Positions 27,372 to 37,358 of a stretch of 64,000 bases of DNA are shown here, in pieces (within the stretch, counting starts at the first letter, position 1; every line of letters begins with the position of its first letter). This stretch comes from Crenobacter cavernae (GTDB taxonomy: Bacteria; Pseudomonadota; Gammaproteobacteria; Burkholderiales; Chromobacteriaceae). The stretch lies in the NCBI RefSeq assembly GCF_003355495.1, contig NZ_CP031337.1, forward strand, positions 558,001-622,000, given 5' to 3'. The notes beneath the pieces were generated by a model, which worked only from the letters and a program-made list of their open reading frames with translations, was not told the origin of the DNA and did no database searches. Both the position numbers and the translations under genes were made by a program.

Positions 27372-30300
27372 TCAGGCGGTCTCGCGCATCTTCATCGCCT
27401 CGACGATATCGACCGCGACGATGCGGGACACGCCCTGCTCCTGCATCGTCACGCCGACGAGCTGCTCGGCCATCTCCATCGTCAGCCGGTTGTGGCTGAT
27501 ATAGAGAAACTGTGTGTTGCATGACATCTTCTTCACCAAGTCGCAGAAGCGGCTGGTGTTGGCGTCGTCGAGCGGCGCGTCGACCTCGTCCAAGAGGCAG
27601 AACGGCGCCGGGTTCAGGCTGAACAAGGAGAACACCAGGCTCATCGCGGTCAGCGCCTTCTCGCCGCCGGACAGCAGGTGAATCGTGCTGTTCTTCTTGC
27701 CCGGCGGCTGCGCGATGATCTGCACGCCGGCGTCGAGCATGTCCTCGCCGGTCAGCGTCAGCTCGGCGCGGCCGCCGCCGAACAGCGTCGGGAAGAACTC
27801 GCGCATCTTGGCGTTGACCGCCTCGTAGGTGTCCTTCAAGAGGTCGCGCGTCTCGGCATCGATCTTGGCGATCGCCTCCGAGAGCGCCTCCATCGCCTGG
27901 TTCAGGTCTTCCGACTGGTTCGCCAGATAGTCGCCGCGCTTTTTCGCCTCGTCGAGCTCCTCGAGCGCGGCGAGGTTGACCGCGCCGAGGTTGTCGATCG
28001 CGCGCGCCAGCCGCGCGATCTCGGCCGCCAGCGCGTTCGGCTTGACCGCGTCGGTCAGGTCCGCCATCAGCACCGCCTCGTCGGCGCCGGCTTCCTTCAG
28101 CTCCTCGTTGAAACGCTCGAGCCCGATGCGCGCCTCCTGGTGCTTGAGCAGCCAGTCCTGGCGCGCCTCGCGGATCGAAGGCAGGCGCGCGTTCGCGTCC
28201 TGCTGCTGTTGCGCGAGCACGCGCATCCGCTCGGTCAGGCCGTTGAGCGCATCGCGCGCGGCGGACAGCTCCTGTTCGTGCGTCTCGCGCGCGATCAGCG
28301 CCTCCTGCAGCGCCTCCTCGGGCACCGCCTCGTCTGCCGTCTCGCCCTCCTCGGCCAAGGTCATCAGCCGCTCTTCGAGCGTGCCGTCGCGTTCGGCAAG
28401 TTCGCGCGCGCGGCGCACGAGTTCGGCGACCTTCTGCTCGGCGGTGTGCTGCGCGAGCTTGATATCGTGCATGCGGCGCTCGGCGTCGCGCGTCTTGTTG
28501 CGCGCGAGCTCCAGCCCGGTCTCGGCGTTCAGCCGGTCGATGCGCGCGTCCTCGAGGCTGCTTGCCAGCTCCTCGAGCGTCAGCGCCGCCTCCTCGGCCA
28601 GCATCTCGCTGTCGGCGATCGTCTCCTCGGCGTGATGACGCTCCTCGGCCAACCTTTCGCGCTCGGCGCGGATCGCCGACAGTCGCGCCGCGCCCTGGCG
28701 CGCCGCCTGGTCGAGCTTGACCTGTTCGAGCGTCGCCGCATTGAGTTCGCCTTCGAGCCTTGTCAGCGCGCCCTTCTGCGCGCGCACCGCCTCGGCCATC
28801 ATGTTCGTGCGGCTGACCAGGCTCTCGCGTTGACGCTGCAAGGCGTCGATCTCGGGCGCGAGCGCTTCGGCCGCTTCCTGAGCGCGCGACAGCGCCTGTT
28901 GGCGAGCGAGCAGGCCGTCGCCACCGGCCTCGGCATGGAAGGCGACCGCCAGCGAAGACACGCGATGACCTTCGGGCGTCAGCAGCACTTCGCCTTGCGC
29001 GAGCTCTTGACGTTGGCCGAGCGCGGCTGGCAGCGAGTCGGCGAGGTACACGCCGGCCAGCCAATCGTTGAGTAACGACGAAAACGGCGCGTCGGCCTCG
29101 ATCTTGTCCAAGAGCCGCGGCCACGGCCGGTTCGATGCACCGACGTTGGCCGAGCCTTGGCCGTCGATAACGGTGAAAGGCGCCGGCGGAATACCAATAG
29201 GCAAGGCACCCGCACGCGCGGCGAGCCGGTCGCCGAGCACCGCCTCGAATGCGGGCTGCCATTCGGGCTCGACACTCACCGCCTGCCACAGGCCCGGCGC
29301 GCTATCGAGGCCCTGTTCCTCAAGCCAATCGCCAAGCTTCTCGCCGGCCGCCTCGCGAGCGAGCACCGCCGCGAGCGCGTCGGCCTCGGCCTCGGCGCGG
29401 GCGAGACGCGCCCTTGCCTCGGCCAACGTTTCGTCGAGCTTTTCCCGCTCCGAGGCCATGTCGGCGAGCTTCGCCTCGTCGGCGGCGACGCGCGCGCGCA
29501 CCGCGTCGAGCGCCGCTCTCGCGCGATCGACTTCAAACGCGGCGGCCTCGAGCGCGTCGTCGCTAGGCAGGTTCAGGTCTGACAGTTCCTTCTGCAGCGC
29601 GCCTTCGCGGCCGGCCAGCTGATTCAAGCGTTCTTTAAGGTGTTCGCCGCGCTGGTGCGCCAGATCCCTTTCGCGCGTCAGGTTCGACTGCTGCGCGGTC
29701 AATTGAGAGAGCGCCTGATCCTTGAGCCTGAACTGAGCCTCGGCCTCGGGCAGGCTGTCGGCGCCGTCTTCGAGTGACATCTGCGCCTCTTCGAGCATCA
29801 TCTGCGCCTCTTCCTGGCGCGGCAGCCAGTCGTCGAGCTCGGCCTCGACCGTGGCGCGCGCCTCGGCCAACCTCTGGCGCTCGTCGCGCGCGGCGGCCAT
29901 CTCACGCTCGATGCGCGCACGGCTCTGCTCGCGGTGGCGGCTCTGCTCCTCGAGCCGCGCGAGCTGCGCGTTCGCCTCGGACAGCACTTGCTGGGCCGCA
30001 TGCACCGCGTCGCTCGCCGCGTAGTGGTCTTCGCGCAGCGTGGCAAGCTCCGTCTCAAGGTGCGTCGCTGCGGCCGACAGCGCGGTCTCCTCGGTCTCCA
30101 GCCGCGCCAGTTCCTCGCGCGCGGCGGCCTCGGTGCGCGCCGCTTCCTCGCGCCGCGCGAGCGCCAAGAGGTTCTGCTTGTGAGTCAGCGCGCCGCGCAT
30201 GTCATGGTAGTGGACGGCGACCTCGGCCTGCTCGGACAGCTTCTCTACCTGGCGCGTCAGTTCCTGCTGCAGGTCGGCGATGCGCTCCAAATTATCGCGC

Positions 30301-30860
30301 GTGTCCGACAGCCGGTTCTCGGTCTCGCGGCGGCGTTCCTTGTACTTCGAGACGCCGGCGGCTTCTTCCAGATAGGCGCGCAGTTCCTCCGGCCGCGCCT
30401 CGATGATGCGCGAGATCATCCCCTGCTCGATCACCGCGTAGCCGCGCGCGCCGACGCCGGTGCCGAGGAACAGGTCGGTGATGTCGCGGCGGCGCACCTG
30501 CTGGTTGTTGATGTAGTAGCTCGACTCGCCCTGGCGCGTCAGCACGCGCTTGATTGCGACCTCGGCGTACTGGCCCCACGGGCCGGTGAGCGCACCGTCC
30601 GCATTGTCGAACACCAGCTCGACCGATGCGCGGCTTACCGGTTTCCTGGAACTCGAGCCGTTGAAGATCACGTCCTGCATCGACTCGCCGCGCAGCTGCT
30701 TGGCGCTCGATTCGCCGAGCACCCAGCGCACCGCGTCGATCACGTTCGATTTGCCGCAGCCGTTCGGGCCGATCACCGCGACCAGCTGGCCCGGCACCGG
30801 AATCGCGGTCGGGTCGACGAAGGATTTGAAGCCGGCCAGTTTGATATGGGTGAGACGCAA
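27372..30860 (-). CDS. smc: Chromosome segregation ATPase SMC
   Basis: This 1162-residue protein has Walker A GPNGCGKS at residues 31-38, long coiled coils, and a central hinge (about 500-640; VSVEPEWQPAFEAVLGDRLAA). Its C-terminal head has the ABC signature LSGGEKALTAMSLVFSLF and Walker B PFCLLDEVDAPLDD. With ScpAB it organises and separates chromosomes. It carries six copies of the TTGGCCGAG repeat (28350, 28644, 29013, 29146, 29418, 29862), the highest number in any gene here. It overlaps nothing, but tonB follows after one base. A divergent promoter region is shared with yqgE. Confidence 0.96.
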   Translation of the reverse strand: MRLTHIKLAGFKSFVDPTAIPVPGQLVAVIGPNGCGKSNVIDAVRWVLGESSAKQLRGESMQDVIFNGSSSRKPVSRASVELVFDNADGALTGPWGQYAEVAIKRVLTRQGESSYYINNQQVRRRDITDLFLGTGVGARGYAVIEQGMISRIIEARPEELRAYLEEAAGVSKYKERRRETENRLSDTRDNLERIADLQQELTRQVEKLSEQAEVAVHYHDMRGALTHKQNLLALARREEAARTEAAAREELARLETEETALSAAATHLETELATLREDHYAASDAVHAAQQVLSEANAQLARLEEQSRHREQSRARIEREMAAARDERQRLAEARATVEAELDDWLPRQEEAQMMLEEAQMSLEDGADSLPEAEAQFRLKDQALSQLTAQQSNLTRERDLAHQRGEHLKERLNQLAGREGALQKELSDLNLPSDDALEAAAFEVDRARAALDAVRARVAADEAKLADMASEREKLDETLAEARARLARAEAEADALAAVLAREAAGEKLGDWLEEQGLDSAPGLWQAVSVEPEWQPAFEAVLGDRLAARAGALPIGIPPAPFTVIDGQGSANVGASNRPWPRLLDKIEADAPFSSLLNDWLAGVYLADSLPAALGQRQELAQGEVLLTPEGHRVSSLAVAFHAEAGGDGLLARQQALSRAQEAAEALAPEIDALQRQRESLVSRTNMMAEAVRAQKGALTRLEGELNAATLEQVKLDQAARQGAARLSAIRAERERLAEERHHAEETIADSEMLAEEAALTLEELASSLEDARIDRLNAETGLELARNKTRDAERRMHDIKLAQHTAEQKVAELVRRARELAERDGTLEERLMTLAEEGETADEAVPEEALQEALIARETHEQELSAARDALNGLTERMRVLAQQQQDANARLPSIREARQDWLLKHQEARIGLERFNEELKEAGADEAVLMADLTDAVKPNALAAEIARLARAIDNLGAVNLAALEELDEAKKRGDYLANQSEDLNQAMEALSEAIAKIDAETRDLLKDTYEAVNAKMREFFPTLFGGGRAELTLTGEDMLDAGVQIIAQPPGKKNSTIHLLSGGEKALTAMSLVFSLFSLNPAPFCLLDEVDAPLDDANTSRFCDLVKKMSCNTQFLYISHNRLTMEMAEQLVGVTMQEQGVSRIVAVDIVEAMKMRETA

Positions 30861-30987
30861 GACGCCCTCGCTAGGATCGGGGTGGCAAAACGGCCCATTT
30901 TAGCCGCTTTTCGGCCGCCGCCGGCCGGCACGCGAGGCACATGCGATGTGGAAGGCTGCGGCCTCGGCGCTGTGCCATAATGCCGGG

Positions 30988-31548
30988 ATGGAAATGCTCT
31001 CGCTCTCCAACCAATTTCTGATCGCCATGCCCGGCATGGTCGATCCCCTCTTTGCCAAAAGCCTGGTCTACCTGTGCGAGCACGGCGAGCACGGCGCGAT
31101 GGGGCTGATCGTCAACAAGCCGTCCGGCATCGCGCTGGCGCAGCTGTTCGAACAGATCGACCTGCCGCTGACCGACCGCGAGCTCGCGACGCTGCCGGTG
31201 TATTTCGGCGGCCCGGTCCACCCGGACCGCGGCTTCGTGCTGCACCAGCCGGCCGGCAACTGGCAGTCGAGCCTGATGGTCACCGACACGCTGGCGCTGA
31301 CGACGTCCAAGGACGTGCTCGCCGCGCTCGGTGAAGGCACGGGCCCGGGCGAGCTGATCGTCAGCCTCGGCTACGCCGGCTGGGAGCCGGGCCAGCTCGA
31401 GCAGGAAATCGCGCAGAACGCATGGCTGACCGTCCCGGCGTCGACCGACATCATCTTCAACCTGCCCTCCGAAGAACGCTTCGAAGCCGGCATGGCGCTG
31501 TTGGGCATCGACCCGACATGGCTGTCCGGCGACGTCGGCCACGCCTGA
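30988..31548 (+). CDS. yqgE: YqgE/AlgH family protein (DUF179)
   Basis: This 186-residue cytosolic protein starts MEMLSLSNQFLIAMPGMVDPLFAKSLVYLCEH. Its LIVNKPSG near residue 38, VYFGGPV near 71 and LGYAGWEPGQLEQEI near 130 are family signatures. The molecular function is not established; AlgH in Pseudomonas affects alginate regulation. The usual partner ruvX/yqgF follows after 20 bp, so they form an operon. A longer frame from 30946 is open but lacks conservation; ATG 30988 or 30994 is the likely start. Confidence 0.88.
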   Translation: MEMLSLSNQFLIAMPGMVDPLFAKSLVYLCEHGEHGAMGLIVNKPSGIALAQLFEQIDLPLTDRELATLPVYFGGPVHPDRGFVLHQPAGNWQSSLMVTDTLALTTSKDVLAALGEGTGPGELIVSLGYAGWEPGQLEQEIAQNAWLTVPASTDIIFNLPSEERFEAGMALLGIDPTWLSGDVGHA

Positions 31549-31568
31549 CCCCCCTTACTGGTTCCGCC

Positions 31569-31997
31569 ATGCCCGACTCCACTATCCTCGGCTTCGACTT
31601 CGGCGAGCGCCGCATCGGCATCGCGATGGGTGCCGCCGAAGTCGGCGTCGCCACGCCGCTCGTCACGATCGACACCCCGAGCAACGACGAGCGCTTTACG
31701 GCCATCGCCAAACTGATCGCCGAATGGCAGCCGGGCGCGCTGGTGGTCGGCCTGCCGACGCACGCCGACGGCACCGAACACGAGATGACCCGCCTGTCGC
31801 ACAAGTTCGCGCAGCGCCTCAAGGGCCGCTTCGCGCTGCCGGTGTGGCTGGTCGACGAGCGCCATACCTCGCTGTTGGCCGAGAGCATGTTGAACGACGC
31901 CGGCGTGCGCGGCAGGAAGCAGAAGACGGCGCTCGACCAGGTCGCGGCGATGGCCATCGTCCAGACCTGGTTCGAAGCCGGCGGCGAAGCGGTGTAA
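31569..31997 (+). CDS. ruvX: Holliday junction resolvase-like protein RuvX/YqgF
   Basis: This 142-residue RNase H-fold protein has ILGFDFGERRIGIAMG (catalytic Asp) at residues 5-20, VVGLPTHADGT near residue 60, VWLVDERHTSLLAE near 97, and KTALDQVAAMAIVQTWF near the C-terminus. These are the four acidic-site motifs of YqgF. In E. coli it processes pre-16S rRNA ends. It is the second gene of the yqgE operon, followed by a terminator. A TTGGCCGAG repeat lies at 31875. Confidence 0.92.
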   Translation: MPDSTILGFDFGERRIGIAMGAAEVGVATPLVTIDTPSNDERFTAIAKLIAEWQPGALVVGLPTHADGTEHEMTRLSHKFAQRLKGRFALPVWLVDERHTSLLAESMLNDAGVRGRKQKTALDQVAAMAIVQTWFEAGGEAV

Positions 31998-32019
31998 ACC
32001 TGCCCCTCCGAACGACGAA

Positions 32020-32049
32020 AGCCGCAGTCCGACGGCCGCGGCTTTTTTC
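32020..32049 (+). terminator. Terminator after ruvX
   Basis: AAGCCGC and GCGGCTT stem followed by a T run (32044-32049). Confidence 0.75.
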
Positions 32050-32061
32050 ATCTCCACGCCC

Positions 32062-32559
32062 TTACTGCGGCGGCGAGGGAAACAGCACCACCGGCCCCTT
32101 CGGCTCCTCGCCGGGCGGCTGATAGGCCGGCGCCGTCGAACCGGCCGGGCCGAGATAGCGGATGTAGCGGTAGATCGCCTTCAGGTCGGCGTCGCTCATC
32201 GCGCGCAGCGAAGGCACCGGCATCGGCGGCCTGAGCTCCGCCGTGCGCGCCACCTTCAGCCAGTCACCCTCGCTGACCCCCTGGACGTAGCGCCGCAGGT
32301 TGCTCGGGTAGGTCGTGCCCCAGGGGCCGCGCCAGCCGAGCGAGTCGCCGATCAGCCATTGCTTCTCGGCGACCTGGCCGCCCGACATCGCGAAGCCCGG
32401 TGTGTGACAGTCGTTGCAGCCGGTGATCTTCACGAGATAACGCCCGCGCTCGACCGACTTCAGCGCCGTGTTATCGTGTTTGGCCGCCCACACGGCCGGC
32501 GCACAAACGCCGATCACCACCGCCACCACGCCCATCCAATCCAGCCGTTTCGTCGCCAC
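32062..32559 (-). CDS. Small secreted c-type cytochrome
   Basis: This 165-residue protein starts at GTG 32559 behind a strong GGGGAGG; upstream ATGs lack one. An N-terminal signal (WMGVVAVVIGVCAPAVWA, about residues 8-25) is followed by a single haem site CNDCH near residue 48. The C-terminal part contains a plausible Met ligand in PPMPVPSLRAMSDADLKAIYRYI, typical of class I monohaem cytochromes attached to dehydrogenases. It follows the YdeP-like oxidoreductase gene on the same strand, but a terminator lies between them. It could be an electron acceptor for a periplasmic enzyme; the partner is unknown. Confidence 0.8.
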   Translation of the reverse strand: MATKRLDWMGVVAVVIGVCAPAVWAAKHDNTALKSVERGRYLVKITGCNDCHTPGFAMSGGQVAEKQWLIGDSLGWRGPWGTTYPSNLRRYVQGVSEGDWLKVARTAELRPPMPVPSLRAMSDADLKAIYRYIRYLGPAGSTAPAYQPPGEEPKGPVVLFPSPPQ

Positions 32560-32714
32560 GATGCCTCCCCGATGATGGGCCCGATGTGGGCCCGATGCAT
32601 CCATCGTAGTCATCGCGCGTCATTTTTTCCGCCAAACAATGAAAGACGGGATTGCTTTCGTCGACGAGGCCGAATCGCGGACCCATGCCGGGCTCGGCCA
32701 ACCCGGCGGGCACG

Positions 32715-32742
32715 AAAAAGCCGCGGCATCGTGCCACGGCTT
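32715..32742 (-). terminator. Terminator after the ydeP-like gene
   Basis: AAGCCGCGGCA and TGCCACGGCTT hairpin; on the minus strand it is followed by five T. Confidence 0.75.
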
Positions 32743-32757
32743 GTGGCGACGGGGCCC

Positions 32758-35034
32758 TCAGCGCGCCGCGCGTTCGAAACGGATAGGCACCCACTTCGAC
32801 GTCGGCGTCCGGCTGTCGTCGCCGACGCTGGCCAGCGCGACCAAGGGGTTGGTCTCCGGGTAGTAGGCTGCGGCGCTGCCCGGCGGCAGGTCGTACTCGA
32901 CCAGCGTGAAATCGCAGACGCGTCGCTCGACGCCGTCGCCCCACTCTGCGACCAGGTCGACCGTCTCGCCGGCCGCGAAGCCGAGGCGTGTGAGGTCCGC
33001 GCCGGACACGAACACCACGCGGCGCTGGCCGAACACGCCACGGTAGCGGTCATCGAGGCCGTAGATGGTGGTGTTGTACTGGTCGTGCGAGCGCAGCGTC
33101 TGCAGCACAAGATCACCTTCATGCGTGTCCAGATGCTCGGGCAACGGTGACGCGGCGAAGGTCGCGCGGCCGCTGGCGGTATCCCAGCGCCGCTCGCGCG
33201 CGGCGTTGCCGAGGTAGAAGCCGCGCGGTGCTTTCAGTCTTTCGTTGAAGCCTTCGAAGCCGGGCAGCGTGTCGGCGATTAGGTTTCTGATCCGGTCGTA
33301 GTCTTCGATGAGAAACATCCAGTCGACCGGCCACTTTCCTAGCAACGCCTCGGCGACGCCGGCGACGATCGCCGGTTCGGACTTCAGCTGCGGCGACGCG
33401 GGTTCCAGCACGCCGGCCGACGAATGCACCATGCTCATCGAATCCTCTACCGAGATCATCTGCGCGCCGCCGGCCTGTTGGTCGATCTCGGTGCGACCGA
33501 GGCACGGCAGGATCAGCGCGCTCTTGCCGGTCACCAGGTGGCTGCGGTTGAGCTTGGTGCTGACCTGCACCGTCAGGTCACAGTTTCTGAGCGCCGCCTC
33601 GGTCGCCGCGGTGTCGGGCGTCGCCGCGGCGAAGTTGCCGCCGAGCGCGAAGAACACGCGGCTTTGGCCGTCCTTCATCGCCTGGATCGCCTCTACCACC
33701 GCATGACCGTGCTTGCGGGGCACGTCGAAGTCGAAACGTCGGCCGAGCTTGTCGAGAAACGCCGCCGACGGCTTCTCGTTGATGCCCATGGTGCGGTCGC
33801 CCTGCACGTTGCTGTGGCCGCGCACCGGGCACAGGCCGGCGCCGGGCTGGCCGACGTTGCCGCAGAGCAGCATCCAGTTGGCGATCTCCTGGATGGTCGC
33901 GACCGAGTGCTTGTGCTGCGTGATGCCCATCGCCCAGGTGGCGATCACGCGGTCGGCTTTCCGGTAGACCTCGGCCAAGCCTTCGATGACGTCGCGCGTG
34001 ACGCCCGACTGGCGTTCGATGGTTTCCCACGACGTCGCGTCTACTGCGACCAGGTACGTTTCCAGCCCGTCGGTGTGTTCACGAAGGAAGGCGTGGTCGA
34101 ACACCGGTTCGCCGCCATTGGCCTGCGCTTCGCGTTCGGCGGCGAGCAGCGCCTTGACCATGCCGCGCACCAAGGCCATGTCGCCGCCGAGTCTCGGCTG
34201 CACGTAGCGCGTGTTCATCGTCGTCGCTGAGCCTGCCAGCATCTCGAGCGGGTGCTGCGGGTGGGTGAAGCGCTCGAGGCCGCGTTCCTTCAGCGGGTTG
34301 ATCGCCACCACCTGCGCACCGCGTTTGACCGCGTCGCGCAAGGTGTCGAGCATGCGCGGATGGTTGGTGCCGGGGTTCTGGCCGAACACGAAGATGGCAT
34401 CGGCTTGATCGAAGTCGTCCATCGTCACCGTGCCCTTGCCGACGCCGACGCTGCGGCGCAGCGCGACGCCGCTCGCCTCGTGGCATAGGTTCGAACAGTC
34501 GGGGAAGTTGTTGGTGCCGTAGGCGCGCACGAACAGCTGATACAGGAAAGCCGCCTCGTTGCCGGTGCGGCCCGAGGTGTAGAACTCGGCCTGATCGGGC
34601 GAATCGAGTTGCTTCAGGTGCTGCGCGATCAGCGCGAACGCGTCGTCCCAGGCGATCGGTGCGTAGTGGTCGCTGGCCGCGTCGTAGACCATCGGCTCGG
34701 TCAGCCGGCCCTGCGACTCGAGCCAGTGGTCGGTCTGCGCATACAACGACGCGACGCTGTGCTCGGCGAAGAAGGCGGCGTCGACGCGGCGCGCGGTCGC
34801 CTCCCAGTTCACCGCCTTGGCGCCGTTCTCGCAGAAGCTGACGCGGCCACTGTGCTTGCCCTCGCCCCACGCGCAGCCGGGACAGTCGAAGCCGCCCGGC
34901 TGGTTGGTGTTGGCCAGCGTCTTCAGGTTGGTCAGCGCCTGCTCGCTGTTCAGCAAGTGGCGCGTGGTGCTTTTCAGCGCGCCCCAGCCGCCGGCGGCCC
35001 CCGGGTACGGTTCGATGCGGATCTTCTGGCTCAT
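32758..35034 (-). CDS. FdhF/YdeP-family molybdopterin oxidoreductase
   Basis: This 758-residue protein matches the length and layout of the YdeP family. CPGCAWGE near residue 52 has only part of a 4Fe-4S motif. A molybdopterin domain follows (SGRTGNEAAFLYQLFVRAYGTNN, NLCHEASGVAL, VFGQNPGTNHPRML, and GPAGLCPVRGHSNVQGDRTMG-like sequence). A C-terminal MGD-binding domain (QYNTTIYGLDDRYRGVFG, about residue 660 on) ends the protein. YdeP itself affects acid resistance. Placement after adhC and fghA, 27 bp from fghA, suggests formate oxidation as the last step of formaldehyde detoxification, but this is inference; no dedicated formate dehydrogenase subunits are present. Confidence 0.85.
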   Translation of the reverse strand: MSQKIRIEPYPGAAGGWGALKSTTRHLLNSEQALTNLKTLANTNQPGGFDCPGCAWGEGKHSGRVSFCENGAKAVNWEATARRVDAAFFAEHSVASLYAQTDHWLESQGRLTEPMVYDAASDHYAPIAWDDAFALIAQHLKQLDSPDQAEFYTSGRTGNEAAFLYQLFVRAYGTNNFPDCSNLCHEASGVALRRSVGVGKGTVTMDDFDQADAIFVFGQNPGTNHPRMLDTLRDAVKRGAQVVAINPLKERGLERFTHPQHPLEMLAGSATTMNTRYVQPRLGGDMALVRGMVKALLAAEREAQANGGEPVFDHAFLREHTDGLETYLVAVDATSWETIERQSGVTRDVIEGLAEVYRKADRVIATWAMGITQHKHSVATIQEIANWMLLCGNVGQPGAGLCPVRGHSNVQGDRTMGINEKPSAAFLDKLGRRFDFDVPRKHGHAVVEAIQAMKDGQSRVFFALGGNFAAATPDTAATEAALRNCDLTVQVSTKLNRSHLVTGKSALILPCLGRTEIDQQAGGAQMISVEDSMSMVHSSAGVLEPASPQLKSEPAIVAGVAEALLGKWPVDWMFLIEDYDRIRNLIADTLPGFEGFNERLKAPRGFYLGNAARERRWDTASGRATFAASPLPEHLDTHEGDLVLQTLRSHDQYNTTIYGLDDRYRGVFGQRRVVFVSGADLTRLGFAAGETVDLVAEWGDGVERRVCDFTLVEYDLPPGSAAAYYPETNPLVALASVGDDSRTPTSKWVPIRFERAAR

Positions 35035-35061
35035 GATGATGTCTGTGTCCGGCGCGTACGG

Positions 35062-35907
35062 CTATATCGCGAAAAGCTGCTGCGCGTGGTGCCGAAGATG
35101 GTCTTCGATAAAGGTCGAGATGAAATAGTAACCGTGGTCGTAGCCGGCGTGGCGACGCAGCGTCAGCGGCTGGCCGCGTTCGGTGCACGCGGCTTCAAAC
35201 AACTCTGGCCTGAGCTGCGTCTCGAGAAACTGATCGGCCAGCCCCTGGTCGACCAGGATCTCGCCCGGGTAGGGCTCGGCCAACGTTGTTACCCGCTCGC
35301 ACGCGTCGTGCCGCGTCCATTCGTCCCTATCGTCACCGAGATAGCCGGCAAACACCTTCTCGCCCCAAGGCACCCGGCTCGGCGCGACGATGGGCGCGAA
35401 CGCCGACAGCGACCTGAATCGCTGCGGATATTTGAACGCCAGCGTCAGCGCGCCGTGTCCGCCCATCGAGTGGCCGAAGATGCCCATCCGGGCGATGTCG
35501 ACCGGGAAGTGCTCGGCCAACGTTTGAGGCAGTTCGCAGGCGACGTAGCTTTCCATCTTGTAGTGCTTCGCCCACGGCTCGCGCGTCGCGTCGATATAGA
35601 AGCCCGCGCCGGTGCCGAAGTCCCAGTCTTTGTCTTCGCCGTCGATGTTCGCGCCGCGCGGGCTGGTGTCGGGCGCGACCAGCGCGAGGCCGAGTTCGGC
35701 GGCCACGCGCTGCGCGCCGGCCTTGATCATGAAGGTCTCTTCGGTGCAGGTCAGGCCGGCCAGATAAATCAGCACCGGCACCTTGCCGTGTTCGGCCTGC
35801 GGCGGCAGGTAGACCGAAAAGCGCATAGGCAGGCCGATCGTGCTCGAAGCGTGCCGGTAAAAGCCCTGGCGGCCGGAAAAGCAGCCGTGCTGGCTCAGGA
35901 TTTCCAT
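35062..35907 (-). CDS. fghA: S-formylglutathione hydrolase
   Basis: This 281-residue esterase-D-type hydrolase has the nucleophile elbow GHSMGG with Ser147, an oxyanion region LAGLTCTEETF near residue 50, and a C-terminal catalytic His in AGYDHGYYFISTFI. It hydrolyses S-formylglutathione to formate and glutathione, the second step of glutathione-dependent formaldehyde oxidation. GGAGAGAAC precedes ATG 35907. It is 54 bp after adhC. Two TTGGCCGAG repeats lie inside (35275, 35512). Confidence 0.95.
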   Translation of the reverse strand: MEILSQHGCFSGRQGFYRHASSTIGLPMRFSVYLPPQAEHGKVPVLIYLAGLTCTEETFMIKAGAQRVAAELGLALVAPDTSPRGANIDGEDKDWDFGTGAGFYIDATREPWAKHYKMESYVACELPQTLAEHFPVDIARMGIFGHSMGGHGALTLAFKYPQRFRSLSAFAPIVAPSRVPWGEKVFAGYLGDDRDEWTRHDACERVTTLAEPYPGEILVDQGLADQFLETQLRPELFEAACTERGQPLTLRRHAGYDHGYYFISTFIEDHLRHHAQQLFAI

Positions 35908-35961
35908 GTTCTCTCCAAACGGGCGGCGCTGCAGGGGCCACCGCCCGCCCAAGGGGCTGAA

Positions 35962-37068
<1,107 letters not shown>

Positions 37069-37180
37069 TTCACGTCTCCGGGGCGGGGTTGGGGGCAGAA
37101 AGAGAGCCCCAAGTATCGACCCGGATTCGAGCGGAACGTTAAAGGGAAAGCCCGCATGCAGAAAGGAGAGGCAGAAATGC

Positions 37181-37211
37181 AAAAAGCCACCGGTTTTCAC
37201 CGGTGGCTTTT
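37181..37211 (-). terminator. Terminator after tRNA-fMet
   Basis: GCCACCGGT and ACCGGTGGC stem with 4-nt loop. On the minus strand it ends in five T, 9 bases after the CCA end. Confidence 0.85.
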
Positions 37212-37219
37212 CTGAAACT

Positions 37220-37296
<77 letters not shown>

Positions 37297-37309
37297 TCAG
37301 AGAACCCAG

Positions 37310-37338
37310 ATATTATCGAACGTTTCGTTTCAGGTCAA
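37310..37338 (-). promoter_or_regulatory. Sigma-70 promoter of tRNA-fMet
   Basis: On the minus strand TTGACC (37338-37333), 17-base spacer, TAATAT (37315-37310), then the tRNA 14 bases on. Confidence 0.75.
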
Positions 37339-37358
37339 GACTTTTTCAAAAACGATCA

